DNA of 64,000 nt from assembly GCA_019120575.1 (NCBI GenBank), contig DWUU01000022.1:1-64000 (forward strand), given 5' to 3'. Source of the DNA: Candidatus Mediterraneibacter quadrami. Its GTDB lineage: Bacteria > Bacillota > Clostridia > Lachnospirales > Lachnospiraceae. A program made the position numbers and the translations under genes. Positions 46,436 to 55,607 of the stretch are shown piece by piece. The notes under the pieces are model-generated. The model was not told the origin of the DNA and did no database searches. It worked only from the letters and a program-made list of their open reading frames with translations. Each line of letters starts with the position of its first letter. The first letter of the stretch is position 1.

Positions 46436-48880
46436 TTACTGTGTTCTCAGTTCTGCGTTCATCTTCTTGCCAAGCTTCTTCATCACCTGGTTTGCCGCGC
46501 TCTCGATCTCCTGGGAAGTCAGTGTCTTCTCATCGGATCCGATGGTCAGCCTGATGGTCACGGATTTCTTGTCAGCCGGGATCTGTTTTCCTCTGTATTC
46601 ATCTACAAAGGAAGCATCCTTAAGAAGCGCGCTTGCTTTCTTCTTACCCATGATCGCATCGTAAATGTCATGCCATGCCGCATCTGTGTCAAAGAGCATC
46701 GAGATATCGTAATCTGTCTCCGGATACTCGGCAAGATGCGTAAACTTATTTGTTCTGGATTTGAGCGGTTTCAGCTTCGTTGCATCCATCTCAAACAGCA
46801 TGACAGAAAGATTCTTGATGCCGCATTCCATGGAAACTTTCTTTGCGACCAGACCCATATCTCCGATCTTCTCATCGCCCAGATAAATGTTCAGCCATAC
46901 CACATTGTCCGCCCATACCGGCTTCTCTTCTTTTCTGAACTCACAGGCTTCCATGTGCGTATACCGCGGCATATTTTCAAGGACGCCTTTGGCCTCTCTG
47001 AACAGCCTGTTCACGTCCTTAACACTGCTTGCGAAAGCTGCGCCGATGTGTCTGCGCTGCTCCGGAAGAGACTCCGTTGCATCATATACAGAAGTATAGT
47101 TCTTATCGAAGAATACCTGCGCCTCTTCAAAGATCGCAAAATCATTGTAATAGCGCTCATTCTTCACGACAGCCTCGCACAGGTTCGGGAGCAGGGATGA
47201 ACGGATATATCCCAGGTCCGGCGCCGGCGGGGTTGAAAGCCGCAGGATGCCGTCCGTGTTCTGAAGGACCGCATTTACGAATACATCATTCATCCACGGA
47301 TAGGTGTAAATCTCCTGCATGCCGCAGCGGATGGCCAGATATTCCTTAATGCTCCTGACAAGGGTCTTGTCTTTCTGATTGATCGCGCCGGTAAATGAGG
47401 TTGTGAACTCGGTCGCATCGAAATTGTCATAGCCGTACATTCTGGCAACCTCTTCCATCACATCGTCCTTGATGGAAATGTCGCCGGTGGAACGCCAGGT
47501 CGGCGCGGTCACATGCATGTTGTCGCCGTCAATCTGCACGTCAAAGCCGAGCTTCTCAAGTTTGCCCTGGATCTCATCATTGGTCAGATGTTTTCCAAGC
47601 CGCTTCTCAAGCCATGCAAGGCTTACATCGATCTGCGCGCGCTCCAGTTTCTTCACATAGTTATCGCAGAATCCGGTCACTTTCAGTTCCGGATAGAGCT
47701 CTTTGAAATACTGCATGGAAAGGGCAAGCGCCTGGTCGCACCGCTCCGGATCAATGGCTTTCTCATATCTGGATGAAGCCTCGGTACGGGTGTCATAGCG
47801 AAGCGCCGTGCGGCGGATGCCTGCCGCTTCAAAGTTGGCAACCTCCAGGATCACCCGCTCTGTTTTCGGCAGGATCGAGTCTTTTGCCCCGCCCATCACG
47901 CCGGCAAGCGCAACCGGTCCTTCAGAGTCTGTGATCACCAGATCGTCGTCGCAGAGCGTAAGTTCATTGTCATTTAACAGAAGAAGCTTCTCGCCCTCCG
48001 AAGCGTGCCTTACTAGAATGTGATCGGAAATATTGTCCGCGTCAAATGCATGGGTCGGGTTGCCCACCGCGAGCATGACATAGTTTGTAATATCCACAAG
48101 GGCGTTGATCGGACGCATGCCCGCTTTCCAGATCCGGTTCTGCATCTGATACGGCGAAGGCTTTACACTGACGCCTGACATCTCCACGCCGATGTATCTC
48201 GTACATCGGTCCGGAGAATCGATCTCAACCCGGAAGTCAGACTGGACGTCCGTCTCAAACGGTTCGATCTTTTTAAGGGGCAGGTCGTAAAGCGCCGCGA
48301 TCTCACGGGCGATGCCGTAATGTCCCCAGAGGTCCGGTCTGTTTGTCATTGATTTATTGTCAATCTCCAGAAGGACGTCGTTCATATCCAGCGCATCCGC
48401 CAGCGGCGTACCTGCCGGCACGTCAAAAGCAGACAGATCCAGGATCTCCGCCTCCTGCTCTGCCGGGAAGAGTTCGCCCAGGCCGATCTCTTCGGAAGCG
48501 CAGATCATACCGTATGACTCCACGCCGCGGAGTTTGGAATTCTTGATCTCGACCGGCTCGCCTTCCCCGTGCCAGCGGACGATGGCGCCCGGGCAGGATA
48601 CCGCGACACGCATGCCTTCTGTCAGGTTGATGCCGCCGCAGACGATGTCTTTGATCTCGCCGTTTCCGATATCTACTTTGCACACTCTCAGTCTGTCCGC
48701 ATTCGGATGCGGCTCGATCTTCTCGATCACTCCGACGATCATATGGTCAAAACGGCGTGCAAGATATTCTACATCCTCCACTTCGACGGTGGACATGGTC
48801 AGGTCGTACGCCAGTTTTTTCAGGTCCGCATCTTCCGGGATATTCACATAATCCTTGATCCATGATAATGATAACTTCAT
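46436..48880 (-). CDS. pheT: Phenylalanyl-tRNA synthetase beta subunit
   Basis: The large subunit of the heterotetrameric PheRS, 814 residues. The N-terminal EMAP/tRNA-binding-like domain (VGVIEKIEPHPNADRLRVC near residue 47) is followed by the B3/B4 editing region, the B5 and catalytic-like domains and the C-terminal FDX-ACB domain (KSVTIRLTIGSDEKTLT). Length and order are normal. It lies 11 bases downstream of pheS under the same T-box. Confidence 0.97.
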   Translation of the reverse strand: MKLSLSWIKDYVNIPEDADLKKLAYDLTMSTVEVEDVEYLARRFDHMIVGVIEKIEPHPNADRLRVCKVDIGNGEIKDIVCGGINLTEGMRVAVSCPGAIVRWHGEGEPVEIKNSKLRGVESYGMICASEEIGLGELFPAEQEAEILDLSAFDVPAGTPLADALDMNDVLLEIDNKSMTNRPDLWGHYGIAREIAALYDLPLKKIEPFETDVQSDFRVEIDSPDRCTRYIGVEMSGVSVKPSPYQMQNRIWKAGMRPINALVDITNYVMLAVGNPTHAFDADNISDHILVRHASEGEKLLLLNDNELTLCDDDLVITDSEGPVALAGVMGGAKDSILPKTERVILEVANFEAAGIRRTALRYDTRTEASSRYEKAIDPERCDQALALSMQYFKELYPELKVTGFCDNYVKKLERAQIDVSLAWLEKRLGKHLTNDEIQGKLEKLGFDVQIDGDNMHVTAPTWRSTGDISIKDDVMEEVARMYGYDNFDATEFTTSFTGAINQKDKTLVRSIKEYLAIRCGMQEIYTYPWMNDVFVNAVLQNTDGILRLSTPPAPDLGYIRSSLLPNLCEAVVKNERYYNDFAIFEEAQVFFDKNYTSVYDATESLPEQRRHIGAAFASSVKDVNRLFREAKGVLENMPRYTHMEACEFRKEEKPVWADNVVWLNIYLGDEKIGDMGLVAKKVSMECGIKNLSVMLFEMDATKLKPLKSRTNKFTHLAEYPETDYDISMLFDTDAAWHDIYDAIMGKKKASALLKDASFVDEYRGKQIPADKKSVTIRLTIGSDEKTLTSQEIESAANQVMKKLGKKMNAELRTQ

Positions 48881-48891
48881 TTTCTCTCTCC

Positions 48892-49929
48892 TTATCTAAA
48901 CTGTTTCAGGAATCTCAAGTCCGCGCTGTGGAACAGCCGCACGTCATCCACGCCGTAGCGCATCATGACAAGTCTGTCCAGTCCGATATTTACATAGAAT
49001 CCCGTATACTCGTCCGGATCCAGGCCTGCCGCCCTCAGTACATTCGGGTGCGGCGAACCGCCCGGCATAACTTCGATCCAGCCCACGTGCTTGCATACGC
49101 TGCAGCCTTTGCCGCCGCACACCTGGCACTGCATGTCGATCTCAAATCCCGGCTCCACGAACGGGAAGAAACCGGAACGCATCCGCACCGGCACGTCCGT
49201 TCCGAACACCTTGCTGAGGATGCTCTTGATCAGGACTTTACCTGATGTAAATGTGATATCTTTGTCAACGATCAGCGCTTCATACTGGAAGAAGGCTCTC
49301 TCGTGATGGGCGTCGGTCGTCTCATTTCTGTAAACGCGTCCCGGATACACGAAACGGTACGGCGGTTTGTGCGTCTGCATATAGCGCACGCTTCCGCCTG
49401 TCAGGTGCGGGCGCAGGCAGAGCTTCTCATTGGTGCTGCCGCTGTCATGTCCTTCCAGCCAGTAGGTGTCCATGCTCTCGCGGGCCGGATGGTTCGGCGG
49501 GAAGTTCAGTTTATCAAAGGCATACATTTCGCTCGTGATCTCATCTTCCTCAAAGATCTCAAATCCCATCGAGCGGAATGCATCGTTCAGGTCATAGCAC
49601 ATCTGTGTGATCGGATGCAGGCCGCCGCCGGACGGCAGGAGTCCCGGAACGGAGCAGTCAAAATCCGCAGACACTTCCGAAGCCTTGAGCTTCAACTCCA
49701 CCCGCTTCTCATCGATCCGTTCCTTCACTTCATTCTTAGCCTGATTCAGAAGTTTTCCCATCTCAGGACGAAGAGCCACATCCAGCGTCGGGATCTCTTT
49801 CATCAGAAGGCTCAACGCCCCCTGCTTCCCGATATACGCGCTCTTCACATTCTGCAGCTCGTTCTCACTCGCCGCTTCAGAAACCTTGTTTTTTGCTTCT
49901 GATAAAATACCGTTGATTTTATCTTTCAT
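48892..49929 (-). CDS. pheS: Phenylalanyl-tRNA synthetase alpha subunit
   Basis: The catalytic subunit of PheRS, 345 residues. An N-terminal coiled-coil of about 85 residues is followed by the class II core with HPARESMDTYW, RTHLTG-like RPHLTGGSVRYM and the motif 3 region GIGLDRLVMMRYG-like NIGLDRLVMMRYG near the end. ATG 49929 follows GAAAGGAG; the longer reading extends into the T-box leader. Together with pheT it is controlled by uncharged tRNA-Phe. Confidence 0.97.
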   Translation of the reverse strand: MKDKINGILSEAKNKVSEAASENELQNVKSAYIGKQGALSLLMKEIPTLDVALRPEMGKLLNQAKNEVKERIDEKRVELKLKASEVSADFDCSVPGLLPSGGGLHPITQMCYDLNDAFRSMGFEIFEEDEITSEMYAFDKLNFPPNHPARESMDTYWLEGHDSGSTNEKLCLRPHLTGGSVRYMQTHKPPYRFVYPGRVYRNETTDAHHERAFFQYEALIVDKDITFTSGKVLIKSILSKVFGTDVPVRMRSGFFPFVEPGFEIDMQCQVCGGKGCSVCKHVGWIEVMPGGSPHPNVLRAAGLDPDEYTGFYVNIGLDRLVMMRYGVDDVRLFHSADLRFLKQFR

Positions 49930-49966
49930 TACGCTTCTCCTTTCAATCCGTGTAAGGGGTTCCTGT

Positions 49967-50018
49967 AAAATAAAAAACACCGCCACCTGTTATTTCACAA
50001 ATAACAAGGGACGATGTT
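49967..50018 (-). terminator. T-box terminator of pheST
   Basis: ACATCGTCCCTTGTTATTT pairs, with wobble pairs, with the AAATAACAGG and GGCGGTGT arm. GTTTTTTATTTT follows on the minus strand. Confidence 0.85.
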
Positions 50019-50240
50019 GATCGCGGTACCACCCTATTTCAGGACAGATCCTCTGCCCTGCACTCTTCCATGTGCAATCTTCTGCTGCACGGGCATCCGG
50101 CTTAACGCACGGGGCTTTTCGCCGGAGAGCTCCTATACTGAAACTTCGGGGAGATTCACGCAGGATGCTTTCAGCCGGTGACATCCTGTCTCTGATCCGC
50201 TACGCCTTCCTTACTCACGTATATTCACAGCTCAAAAACA
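49967..50240 (-). promoter_or_regulatory. T-box leader of pheST
   Basis: The T-box AGGGTGGTACC reads on the minus strand at 50025-50035. Stem I has the AGAGACAGG bulge region, and a TTC triplet in GAAGTTTCAG is in a position consistent with a Phe specifier. The terminator at 49977-50018 has long paired arms around CTTGTTATTT/AAATAACAGG followed by a T-rich tract. Confidence 0.92.
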
Positions 50241-50245
50241 TAAGT

Positions 50246-50274
50246 ATTATTGCATATATTCTGTCATCTGTCAA
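50246..50274 (-). promoter_or_regulatory. Promoter of the pheST T-box transcript
   Basis: TTGACA (50269-50274) and AATAAT (50246-50251) on the minus strand with a 17-base spacer. Confidence 0.7.
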
Positions 50275-50292
50275 ATAAAGTCTTGCTCTCTA

Positions 50293-50341
50293 TTGACATT
50301 TATCTCTGGTGTATATATACTGTATATATAGATATATACAG
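50293..50341 (+). promoter_or_regulatory. Promoter and palindromic operator of the GntR-ABC operon
   Basis: TTGACA (50293-50298) and TATACT (50316-50321) have a 17-base spacer. Starting in the -10 box is a perfect inverted repeat with arms CTGTATATAT and ATATATACAG separated by AG (50320-50341). Its position would block transcription start. The YtrA-like regulator encoded in the same operon is the likely binder. Confidence 0.8.
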
Positions 50342-50408
50342 TTAAAATTCAACGCAACTAATAACATCAATACACATAACTCAATTACAAATGAAAGGAG
50401 GTCCCGCC

Positions 50409-51266
50409 ATGACGCCATTGCTTGAAGTCAGCCATCTCGACAAACAGATCGGCGCCCTGCACCTGCAGGATATCTCTTTCACGCTGGACCCCGGCTATAT
50501 CTTCGGACTGATCGGGCGAAACGGGGCCGGCAAGACATCCCTCATCCGCACGCTCCTGAACCTGTACCGCATGGATTCCGGAAGCGTTACTGTAGACGGC
50601 TGCCCCATGAGCACCATGGAGCGGGAGGCCAAAGACCGGATCGGCTTTGTCCTTGATGATTTTCTCTTTGAGGAGCGGATGACCCTCTCCGCCAACGGCA
50701 GGCTCTTCGGCGCATCCTACACCGGATACAGCCACGAACTGTTCCTGAAGTTCTGCGAACGGTTCGGGCTGGACCCGAAGCAGAAGGCCGGGCGCCTCTC
50801 CCGCGGACAGAAGACCCGCTTCCAGCTGGCATTCGCCCTCTCCCACCAGGCAAAGCTGTACATCATGGATGAGCCGGCAGCCGGGCTGGACCCGCTCTTC
50901 CGGAAAGAGCTGACCGGTTACATGCAGGAGCTGGTGGAGGACGGCACAAGGAGCGTCCTCTTCTCCACCCATCTGACCTCCGACCTGGACCAGATCGGGG
51001 ATTACATCGCCCTTATCGACGAGGGTCGGCTCTGCTTCTGCATGGACAGGGAGAGCCTGCGCGAACGGTTCGTCCTCCTTCGGGGAACGGAAGCGCAGAT
51101 TCGCGCCCTGCACAGTCCGAAGATCCTTTCCGCCGTGCATGAGCCTTACGGCAGCACGGCGCTGGCCGAATATCCGGACGAAGCGATGACTGCCGGGCTG
51201 GAAGCTTCTGCGCCCACCCTGGCGGAACTCCTCTTCCATCTGCAGAAAGGAGGGTGCATCTCATGA
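50409..51266 (+). CDS. ABC transporter ATPase (YtrB-like)
   Basis: An exporter-type ATPase, 285 residues. Walker A is GRNGAGKT near residues 37-44, the signature LSRGQKTRFQ near 134-143, and Walker B YIMDEPAAGLDP. The C-terminal 80 residues form an accessory region typical of drug/bacteriocin-type ATPases. ATG 50409 follows AAAGGAGG. It overlaps the next membrane gene by four bases, so the two form a coupled pair. By homology with Bacillus ytr, it may respond to cell-wall-active compounds; the substrate is unknown. Confidence 0.9.
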   Translation: MTPLLEVSHLDKQIGALHLQDISFTLDPGYIFGLIGRNGAGKTSLIRTLLNLYRMDSGSVTVDGCPMSTMEREAKDRIGFVLDDFLFEERMTLSANGRLFGASYTGYSHELFLKFCERFGLDPKQKAGRLSRGQKTRFQLAFALSHQAKLYIMDEPAAGLDPLFRKELTGYMQELVEDGTRSVLFSTHLTSDLDQIGDYIALIDEGRLCFCMDRESLRERFVLLRGTEAQIRALHSPKILSAVHEPYGSTALAEYPDEAMTAGLEASAPTLAELLFHLQKGGCIS

Positions 51267-52084
51267 AGAAGCTTGCCATTTACCGGTTCCTGTATGCGCT
51301 CCGCCATAACCTTCCGGTACTGCTCCTTTATCTGGCCGGCGGGTATCTGCTGAGCAGTATACTGTTCACCTTTACTATTAGAACTTTATTCGGCGATTAT
51401 GTCTGGCAGCACAATATCGAACTCCCGGATCTCTCCGCCCAAAGCGAGCGGAAAGCCCGGGTGCAGGAACTCCTTTACACCGTCATGACCGATAATTACA
51501 ACCTTCTCCTGTGCGAGGCCATGCTGGTCCTGCTGGTCGTGGTCTGGCTCATCGCCCGGAGACTGCCGCTCGCCCTGCCGAAAGCACTGTACGTCTGTCC
51601 GGCCGGGCCCCGGGAGAAGCTCCGTTACCTGCGGATCTACCTGACCGTAAAGGCGGTCTTCCTGGCGCTCCTGCTGGCGGCCCTGACCCTCTTCTGGACC
51701 GGGACGCTGATCCTGCCGGCCCCTGTCCTGGCTGTCCAGGTCAGCCTGACCGTCTTTACTGTCATTGCATTCAGCCTGAACCCGGATCCGGGCAACCGGA
51801 AGGAAGCGCTGAAAAAATGTCCCGACAGGGTCACGGAAAAGAGCAGCCAGACCGTTGTGAACGTCTACTGGAGCGGGCTTCTGCTCCTGGAAAACACGGT
51901 TTTTTACGCCTGCATGTACGCCCTGCCTTCATTTGGCTGGCTCACGGCCGCATGCTGGATCCCCGCGCTGCTCATCAACATCTGGATCGCGAAGAAGCAC
52001 CTCACGCCGGTGCTTTGCACCATGCTGGATTACGAGAAAATCTATTACCCGCTGCCCGACGACGGATCCGCCGGGCCGCAGTAA
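51263..52084 (+). CDS. ABC transporter membrane protein
   Basis: A 273-residue integral membrane protein with about six hydrophobic segments (near residues 16-35, 85-103, 124-150, 155-175, 205-222, 225-245). There is a polar loop after residue 45 and a cytoplasmic C-terminus. No family name is certain; it is probably the permease for the preceding ATPase. ATG 51263 follows AAAGGAGG at eight bases and overlaps the ATPase stop codon. Confidence 0.8.
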   Translation: MKKLAIYRFLYALRHNLPVLLLYLAGGYLLSSILFTFTIRTLFGDYVWQHNIELPDLSAQSERKARVQELLYTVMTDNYNLLLCEAMLVLLVVVWLIARRLPLALPKALYVCPAGPREKLRYLRIYLTVKAVFLALLLAALTLFWTGTLILPAPVLAVQVSLTVFTVIAFSLNPDPGNRKEALKKCPDRVTEKSSQTVVNVYWSGLLLLENTVFYACMYALPSFGWLTAACWIPALLINIWIAKKHLTPVLCTMLDYEKIYYPLPDDGSAGPQ

Positions 52085-52114
52085 AAACGGGAAATTCACA
52101 TAAGGAAGTCTGAT

Positions 52115-52501
52115 ATGAAGATCTTTATCAATGAGAACAGCCCCCGCCCGATCTATGAACAGATCATGCTGGCGGTACAAAATTCCATCGCGAACCGGGA
52201 ACTTGCTTCCGGCGATATGCTTCCCTCCATCCGTTCCCTCGCCCGGGAGCTGGGCATCAGCGTCATCACCACCAAGCGGGCGTACGAGGAACTGGAGAAG
52301 CAGGGCCTGATCTACTCCGAACAGGGGAAGGGCTTCTTCGTCAGCGAGGTGAACCAGAACCGGCTGATGGAGGGACGGCTCCGGGAGTACGAGCGGCGTC
52401 TGCGCGATATGCTCGGGGAAGCACGGGAACTCGGCCTGTCGCCGGAAGATATCACGGACATGGTCCGGATGTTCTGGGACAAAGGAGGTGATCCGAAATG
52501 A
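52115..52501 (+). CDS. GntR-family regulator, YtrA subfamily
   Basis: A 128-residue repressor. The winged helix (residues about 8-75) reads IYEQIMLAVQNSIANRELASG, here given to its core YEQIMLAVQNSIANREL, followed by LARELGISVITTKRAYEELE. The C-terminal part is only a short helical dimerisation tail, as in YtrA proteins, with no sugar/acid ligand domain. It sits between the two ABC pairs and overlaps the second ATPase gene by four bases. The operon promoter carries a matching palindrome, so autorepression is likely. Confidence 0.92.
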   Translation: MKIFINENSPRPIYEQIMLAVQNSIANRELASGDMLPSIRSLARELGISVITTKRAYEELEKQGLIYSEQGKGFFVSEVNQNRLMEGRLREYERRLRDMLGEARELGLSPEDITDMVRMFWDKGGDPK

Positions 52502-53247
52502 CCACATTTTCATGTATCGATATAACCCGCCGGTACCGGCACTTTCTGCTGGACCATGTATCTTTTACCATGGAAAGCGGATATTTCTACGTCCTCGCCG
52601 GTGTGAACGGCTCCGGCAAGACGACCCTGCTGGACTGCTTAAGTGGCACAGCCCTGTCTTCCGCCCCCGGTTTTACCGGCGACGCGCGGCTCGGCGGCCT
52701 GTCGCTGAGGCAGGATCCGGAAGCCTTCCGCCGCAGGATCGGATACATCAGCGAGAAATGTCCCTTCTTCACGGAAGCGTCTGTCGCGGAAAACGGCCTG
52801 ACCTACGGCGCGTTCTACCCGGACTGGTCCGTGAAGGAATATTCATCCTGGCTGATGCGCCTGGGTGTGGACGCATCGAAACGGGTCTTCCAGCTCTCCA
52901 AAGGAGAATTCATGAAGATACAGATCTGCTTCGCCCTGGCCCATCACCCGGACTTTCTCTTTCTGGATGAGCCGCTGGAAGGATTCGACCCGGTATTCCG
53001 CAGGGAATTCCTGGAACTCCTGGGTGAACTTCTGGAGCATGACATGGGGATCCTGCTGTCCACCCACATCACCGAGGATGTGGATCGGCTGGCGGATTAC
53101 GTCCTCATCCTGGAAAACGGCCGGCTGGCCGCCAACGCCACGAAAGAAGAACTGAGCGACCGGTATGCCTCCGTCTCCGGGACTGCCGCCCCGCACATCC
53201 GCGATCTGCTGGAACTGGAACACCGAAAAGAAGGAGGTGCGCCATGA
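52498..53247 (+). CDS. Second ABC transporter ATPase
   Basis: A 249-residue exporter-type ATPase related to the first one. Walker A is GVNGSGKT near residues 38-45, the signature is slightly divergent as LSKGEFMKIQ near 136, and Walker B is FLFLDEPLEGFDP with the catalytic Glu. It overlaps the regulator gene upstream and the small membrane gene downstream, each by four bases. It probably works with the next protein. Confidence 0.9.
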   Translation: MTTFSCIDITRRYRHFLLDHVSFTMESGYFYVLAGVNGSGKTTLLDCLSGTALSSAPGFTGDARLGGLSLRQDPEAFRRRIGYISEKCPFFTEASVAENGLTYGAFYPDWSVKEYSSWLMRLGVDASKRVFQLSKGEFMKIQICFALAHHPDFLFLDEPLEGFDPVFRREFLELLGELLEHDMGILLSTHITEDVDRLADYVLILENGRLAANATKEELSDRYASVSGTAAPHIRDLLELEHRKEGGAP

Positions 53248-53816
53248 AAACCGCAAAAGACCAGAAAATTAATTATCTGAAATATGAAAAAGAGCACCGG
53301 AAGCCGGCCATGAGCCGTGTCCTCACGGCCGCCTGCCTGCTCTGGATGTTCATTACCGCCGCTGCGGAGGCGTCTTCCGCGTCGCAGGCATCCCTGGCGC
53401 TCCAGTCGGCGGCCGCAGCAGGAACGGCACAGACATTCACGATGAACACATTCCGGTACGTGGTCCTGTTCACCATTGCGGCCACCGTTCCCTACAACGA
53501 CCTCTTCTATATCAGTGAGCAGGGAAAAACGGTTCCTGTTCTGTCCAAATACCGGTTTGCGCCCGTGGATATCAGAAAAATGCGCCGCGCAAAAACATTT
53601 CTGCTCCTGCGCGGCGCGGGTTTCTTCTATATATGCAGCCTGATCATTTATATCGCCACAGGCCTTGGCTATTTCGGCTCAGGCATCCCACTGCAGATGC
53701 TCATGCCCCGGTTCGGGTTTGCCCTGCTCTTCTCAGTCTGCCTGACTGCCGTGATGCTGGTCAGCGAGCGGATCCGTTTTCAGCTTTACGCTTCACAAGC
53801 TCCTTCCCGGACGTAA
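53244..53816 (+). CDS. Small membrane protein, probable partner of the second ATPase
   Basis: A 190-residue protein with about four hydrophobic segments (near residues 24-42, 70-88, 125-142, 155-173) and no family I can name. Its reading frame ends 56 bases inside the 3' end of the convergent cstA-family gene, and no terminator separates them. The protein is shorter than the other permease in the operon, so it could be truncated. Alternatively it is a naturally small half-permease. ATG 53244 overlaps the ATPase stop. Confidence 0.7.
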   Translation: MKTAKDQKINYLKYEKEHRKPAMSRVLTAACLLWMFITAAAEASSASQASLALQSAAAAGTAQTFTMNTFRYVVLFTIAATVPYNDLFYISEQGKTVPVLSKYRFAPVDIRKMRRAKTFLLLRGAGFFYICSLIIYIATGLGYFGSGIPLQMLMPRFGFALLFSVCLTAVMLVSERIRFQLYASQAPSRT

Positions 53817-55461
53817 CCACGATGGTCACGCCAAGCACCATCAGGAGCACCGCGACGATCAGCTGAAGGCCTTCCACCATGAACACACCTGTCCCGGCTG
53901 AAAATGCTTTGACCAGCGAGATGAACCGCTGTACCAGCGCCGTGAATGTCACGATCAGCATGATCACGAACGGCGGAACCAGTGTCTTCAGGGTCCGGCC
54001 TGTCACCTTCAGGAATACGCAGAGGGTGATCAGAACCAGCGCGCTCAGCAGCTGGTTGGCGCTTCCGAACAGCGGCCAGATATTGGAGTAGCCCACCTGT
54101 GTCAGGATGTAGCCGAATACAAGGGTGATCACCGTTGCAAAATATTTGTTGCAGAGCACTTTTCTCCAGCTCTCGGCGTGCTCCATATCATCCGTGCTGA
54201 AAAGTTCCTGGAAGGACATCCTTCCGATACGGGCCACGGAGTCCAGTGTTGTAAATGCCAGCGCGGACACGCACATGGTCATAAAGCTCTGCGCCACATA
54301 GACCGGGATGCCGAACATCTCCAGGAATCCGGCAACGCCAGAGGAGAAGATCTGGAACGGGGTTCCCACGGCCGCCGTGCCGTCCGCCGCTGCCGCCGCG
54401 CCCGCCACACAGAGGGCGATGACCGCCAGAAGGCTTTCCAGCACCATTGCGCCGTAGCCGACTTTCAGCATATCCTTCTCATTGGAGATCGTCTTTGAGG
54501 ACGTTCCGGACGATACCAGGCTGTGGAATCCGGACACCGCACCGCAGGCCACCGTCACGAAGAGGATCGGGAACAGCGTCCCCAGGCTCTCATTCTGGAA
54601 TCCTGTGAATGCCGGAAGGTTCATCGTCGGGTGGGCGAATACAAGGCCCAGCACCGCGCCGGCGATCATGCCGGCGAACATGAAGGTGGACATATAGTCA
54701 CGGGGCTGCATCACGAACCACATGGGCAGCACGGCCGCCAGGAAGATATAGATAAACGCGATATAAACCCACATGTCTTTGCCCAGGATCACCGGGAAAT
54801 TCATACCGAATACAAAAGCAAGCACCGTGCACACCAGGCCGAAGACCACTTCTTTCCATCCGGTCAGCTGTACCTTATGCTGCACTACGCCGAATGCAAC
54901 GGCAAACAGGATAAAAAACAGGGAAATGCTTCCCGCCGCACCGTTTACCGTAGCATTCTCTGACAGCGTCTGCACGCCGTCCGTCACCACATAGGCGTTA
55001 AATGTATCCGCCACCATATCCGCGAACGCCGCGATGACGATCAGGCAGAACAGCCAGCAGAACCCGAGGAACAGCTTCCGTCCCGCTTTGCCGATGTATT
55101 TCTCGATCAACAGTCCCATGGACTTGCCGTCGTTCTTCACACTGGCATACAGCGCTCCGAAGTCTGTCACCGCTCCGAAGAAGATGCCGCCCAAGATGAT
55201 CCACAGAAGGACCGGCAGCCATCCGAATGCCGCCGCCTGGATCGCTCCGGTGACCGGTCCGGCCCCCGCGATGGACGAGAACTGATGGGCAAATACCGTC
55301 CATCCGTCTGTCGGCACATAGTCCTGTCCGTCATTATGAAGGACAGCCGGCGTCTTCGCCTTCGGATCGATCCCCCACTTCTTTGCCAGCCACCGGCCGT
55401 ACAGCGCATAGGCAGCGATCAGGCACACGGCGGCGATCAGTACGATTACTAAGGTGTTCAT
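53761..55461 (-). CDS. cstA: CstA-family transporter (carbon starvation protein A)
   Basis: A polytopic membrane transporter of 566 residues with about 16 hydrophobic segments. The family imports peptides or pyruvate. Conserved features include FSSIAGAGPVTGAIQA near residue 60, VACGAVSGFHSLVSSGTSSKT near the middle (given here as GAVSGFHSLVSSGTSSK), and TLDSVARIGR. ATG 55461 follows AAAAGGAG; the longer reading is unsupported. A T-box leader upstream implies control by an uncharged tRNA, which favours an amino-acid or peptide uptake role. The 3' end overlaps the convergent small membrane gene. Confidence 0.93.
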   Translation of the reverse strand: MNTLVIVLIAAVCLIAAYALYGRWLAKKWGIDPKAKTPAVLHNDGQDYVPTDGWTVFAHQFSSIAGAGPVTGAIQAAAFGWLPVLLWIILGGIFFGAVTDFGALYASVKNDGKSMGLLIEKYIGKAGRKLFLGFCWLFCLIVIAAFADMVADTFNAYVVTDGVQTLSENATVNGAAGSISLFFILFAVAFGVVQHKVQLTGWKEVVFGLVCTVLAFVFGMNFPVILGKDMWVYIAFIYIFLAAVLPMWFVMQPRDYMSTFMFAGMIAGAVLGLVFAHPTMNLPAFTGFQNESLGTLFPILFVTVACGAVSGFHSLVSSGTSSKTISNEKDMLKVGYGAMVLESLLAVIALCVAGAAAAADGTAAVGTPFQIFSSGVAGFLEMFGIPVYVAQSFMTMCVSALAFTTLDSVARIGRMSFQELFSTDDMEHAESWRKVLCNKYFATVITLVFGYILTQVGYSNIWPLFGSANQLLSALVLITLCVFLKVTGRTLKTLVPPFVIMLIVTFTALVQRFISLVKAFSAGTGVFMVEGLQLIVAVLLMVLGVTIVVTSGKELVKRKAENGSAR

Positions 55462-55532
55462 AATTCTCCACACTCCTTTTCTGATAGAACAACAGGTTGT
55501 AATGATAAGGATCAGAGCCAATACTAACTTTG

Positions 55533-55572
55533 TTTTTATTTCATAGGAAAGCAATTTCCTATGAAATAAAAA
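55533..55572. repeat. Perfect 18-bp inverted repeat between T-box terminator and cstA
   Basis: Arms TTTTTATTTCATAGGAAA (55533-55550) and TTTCCTATGAAATAAAAA (55555-55572) are exactly complementary across a GCAA loop. It lies in the leader downstream of the T-box terminator, whose T run forms part of one arm. It could be a protein operator or a leader hairpin. Confidence 0.85.
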
Positions 55573-55607
55573 AAGCGCCCTCCGGCAGATCGCTCTGCCA
55601 GAAGACG
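55565..55607 (-). terminator. T-box terminator of the cstA-family gene
   Basis: CGTCTTCTGGCAGA pairs with TCTGCCGGAGGGCG across GCGA (with wobble pairs), followed by CTTTTTTTATTT on the minus strand. Confidence 0.85.
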
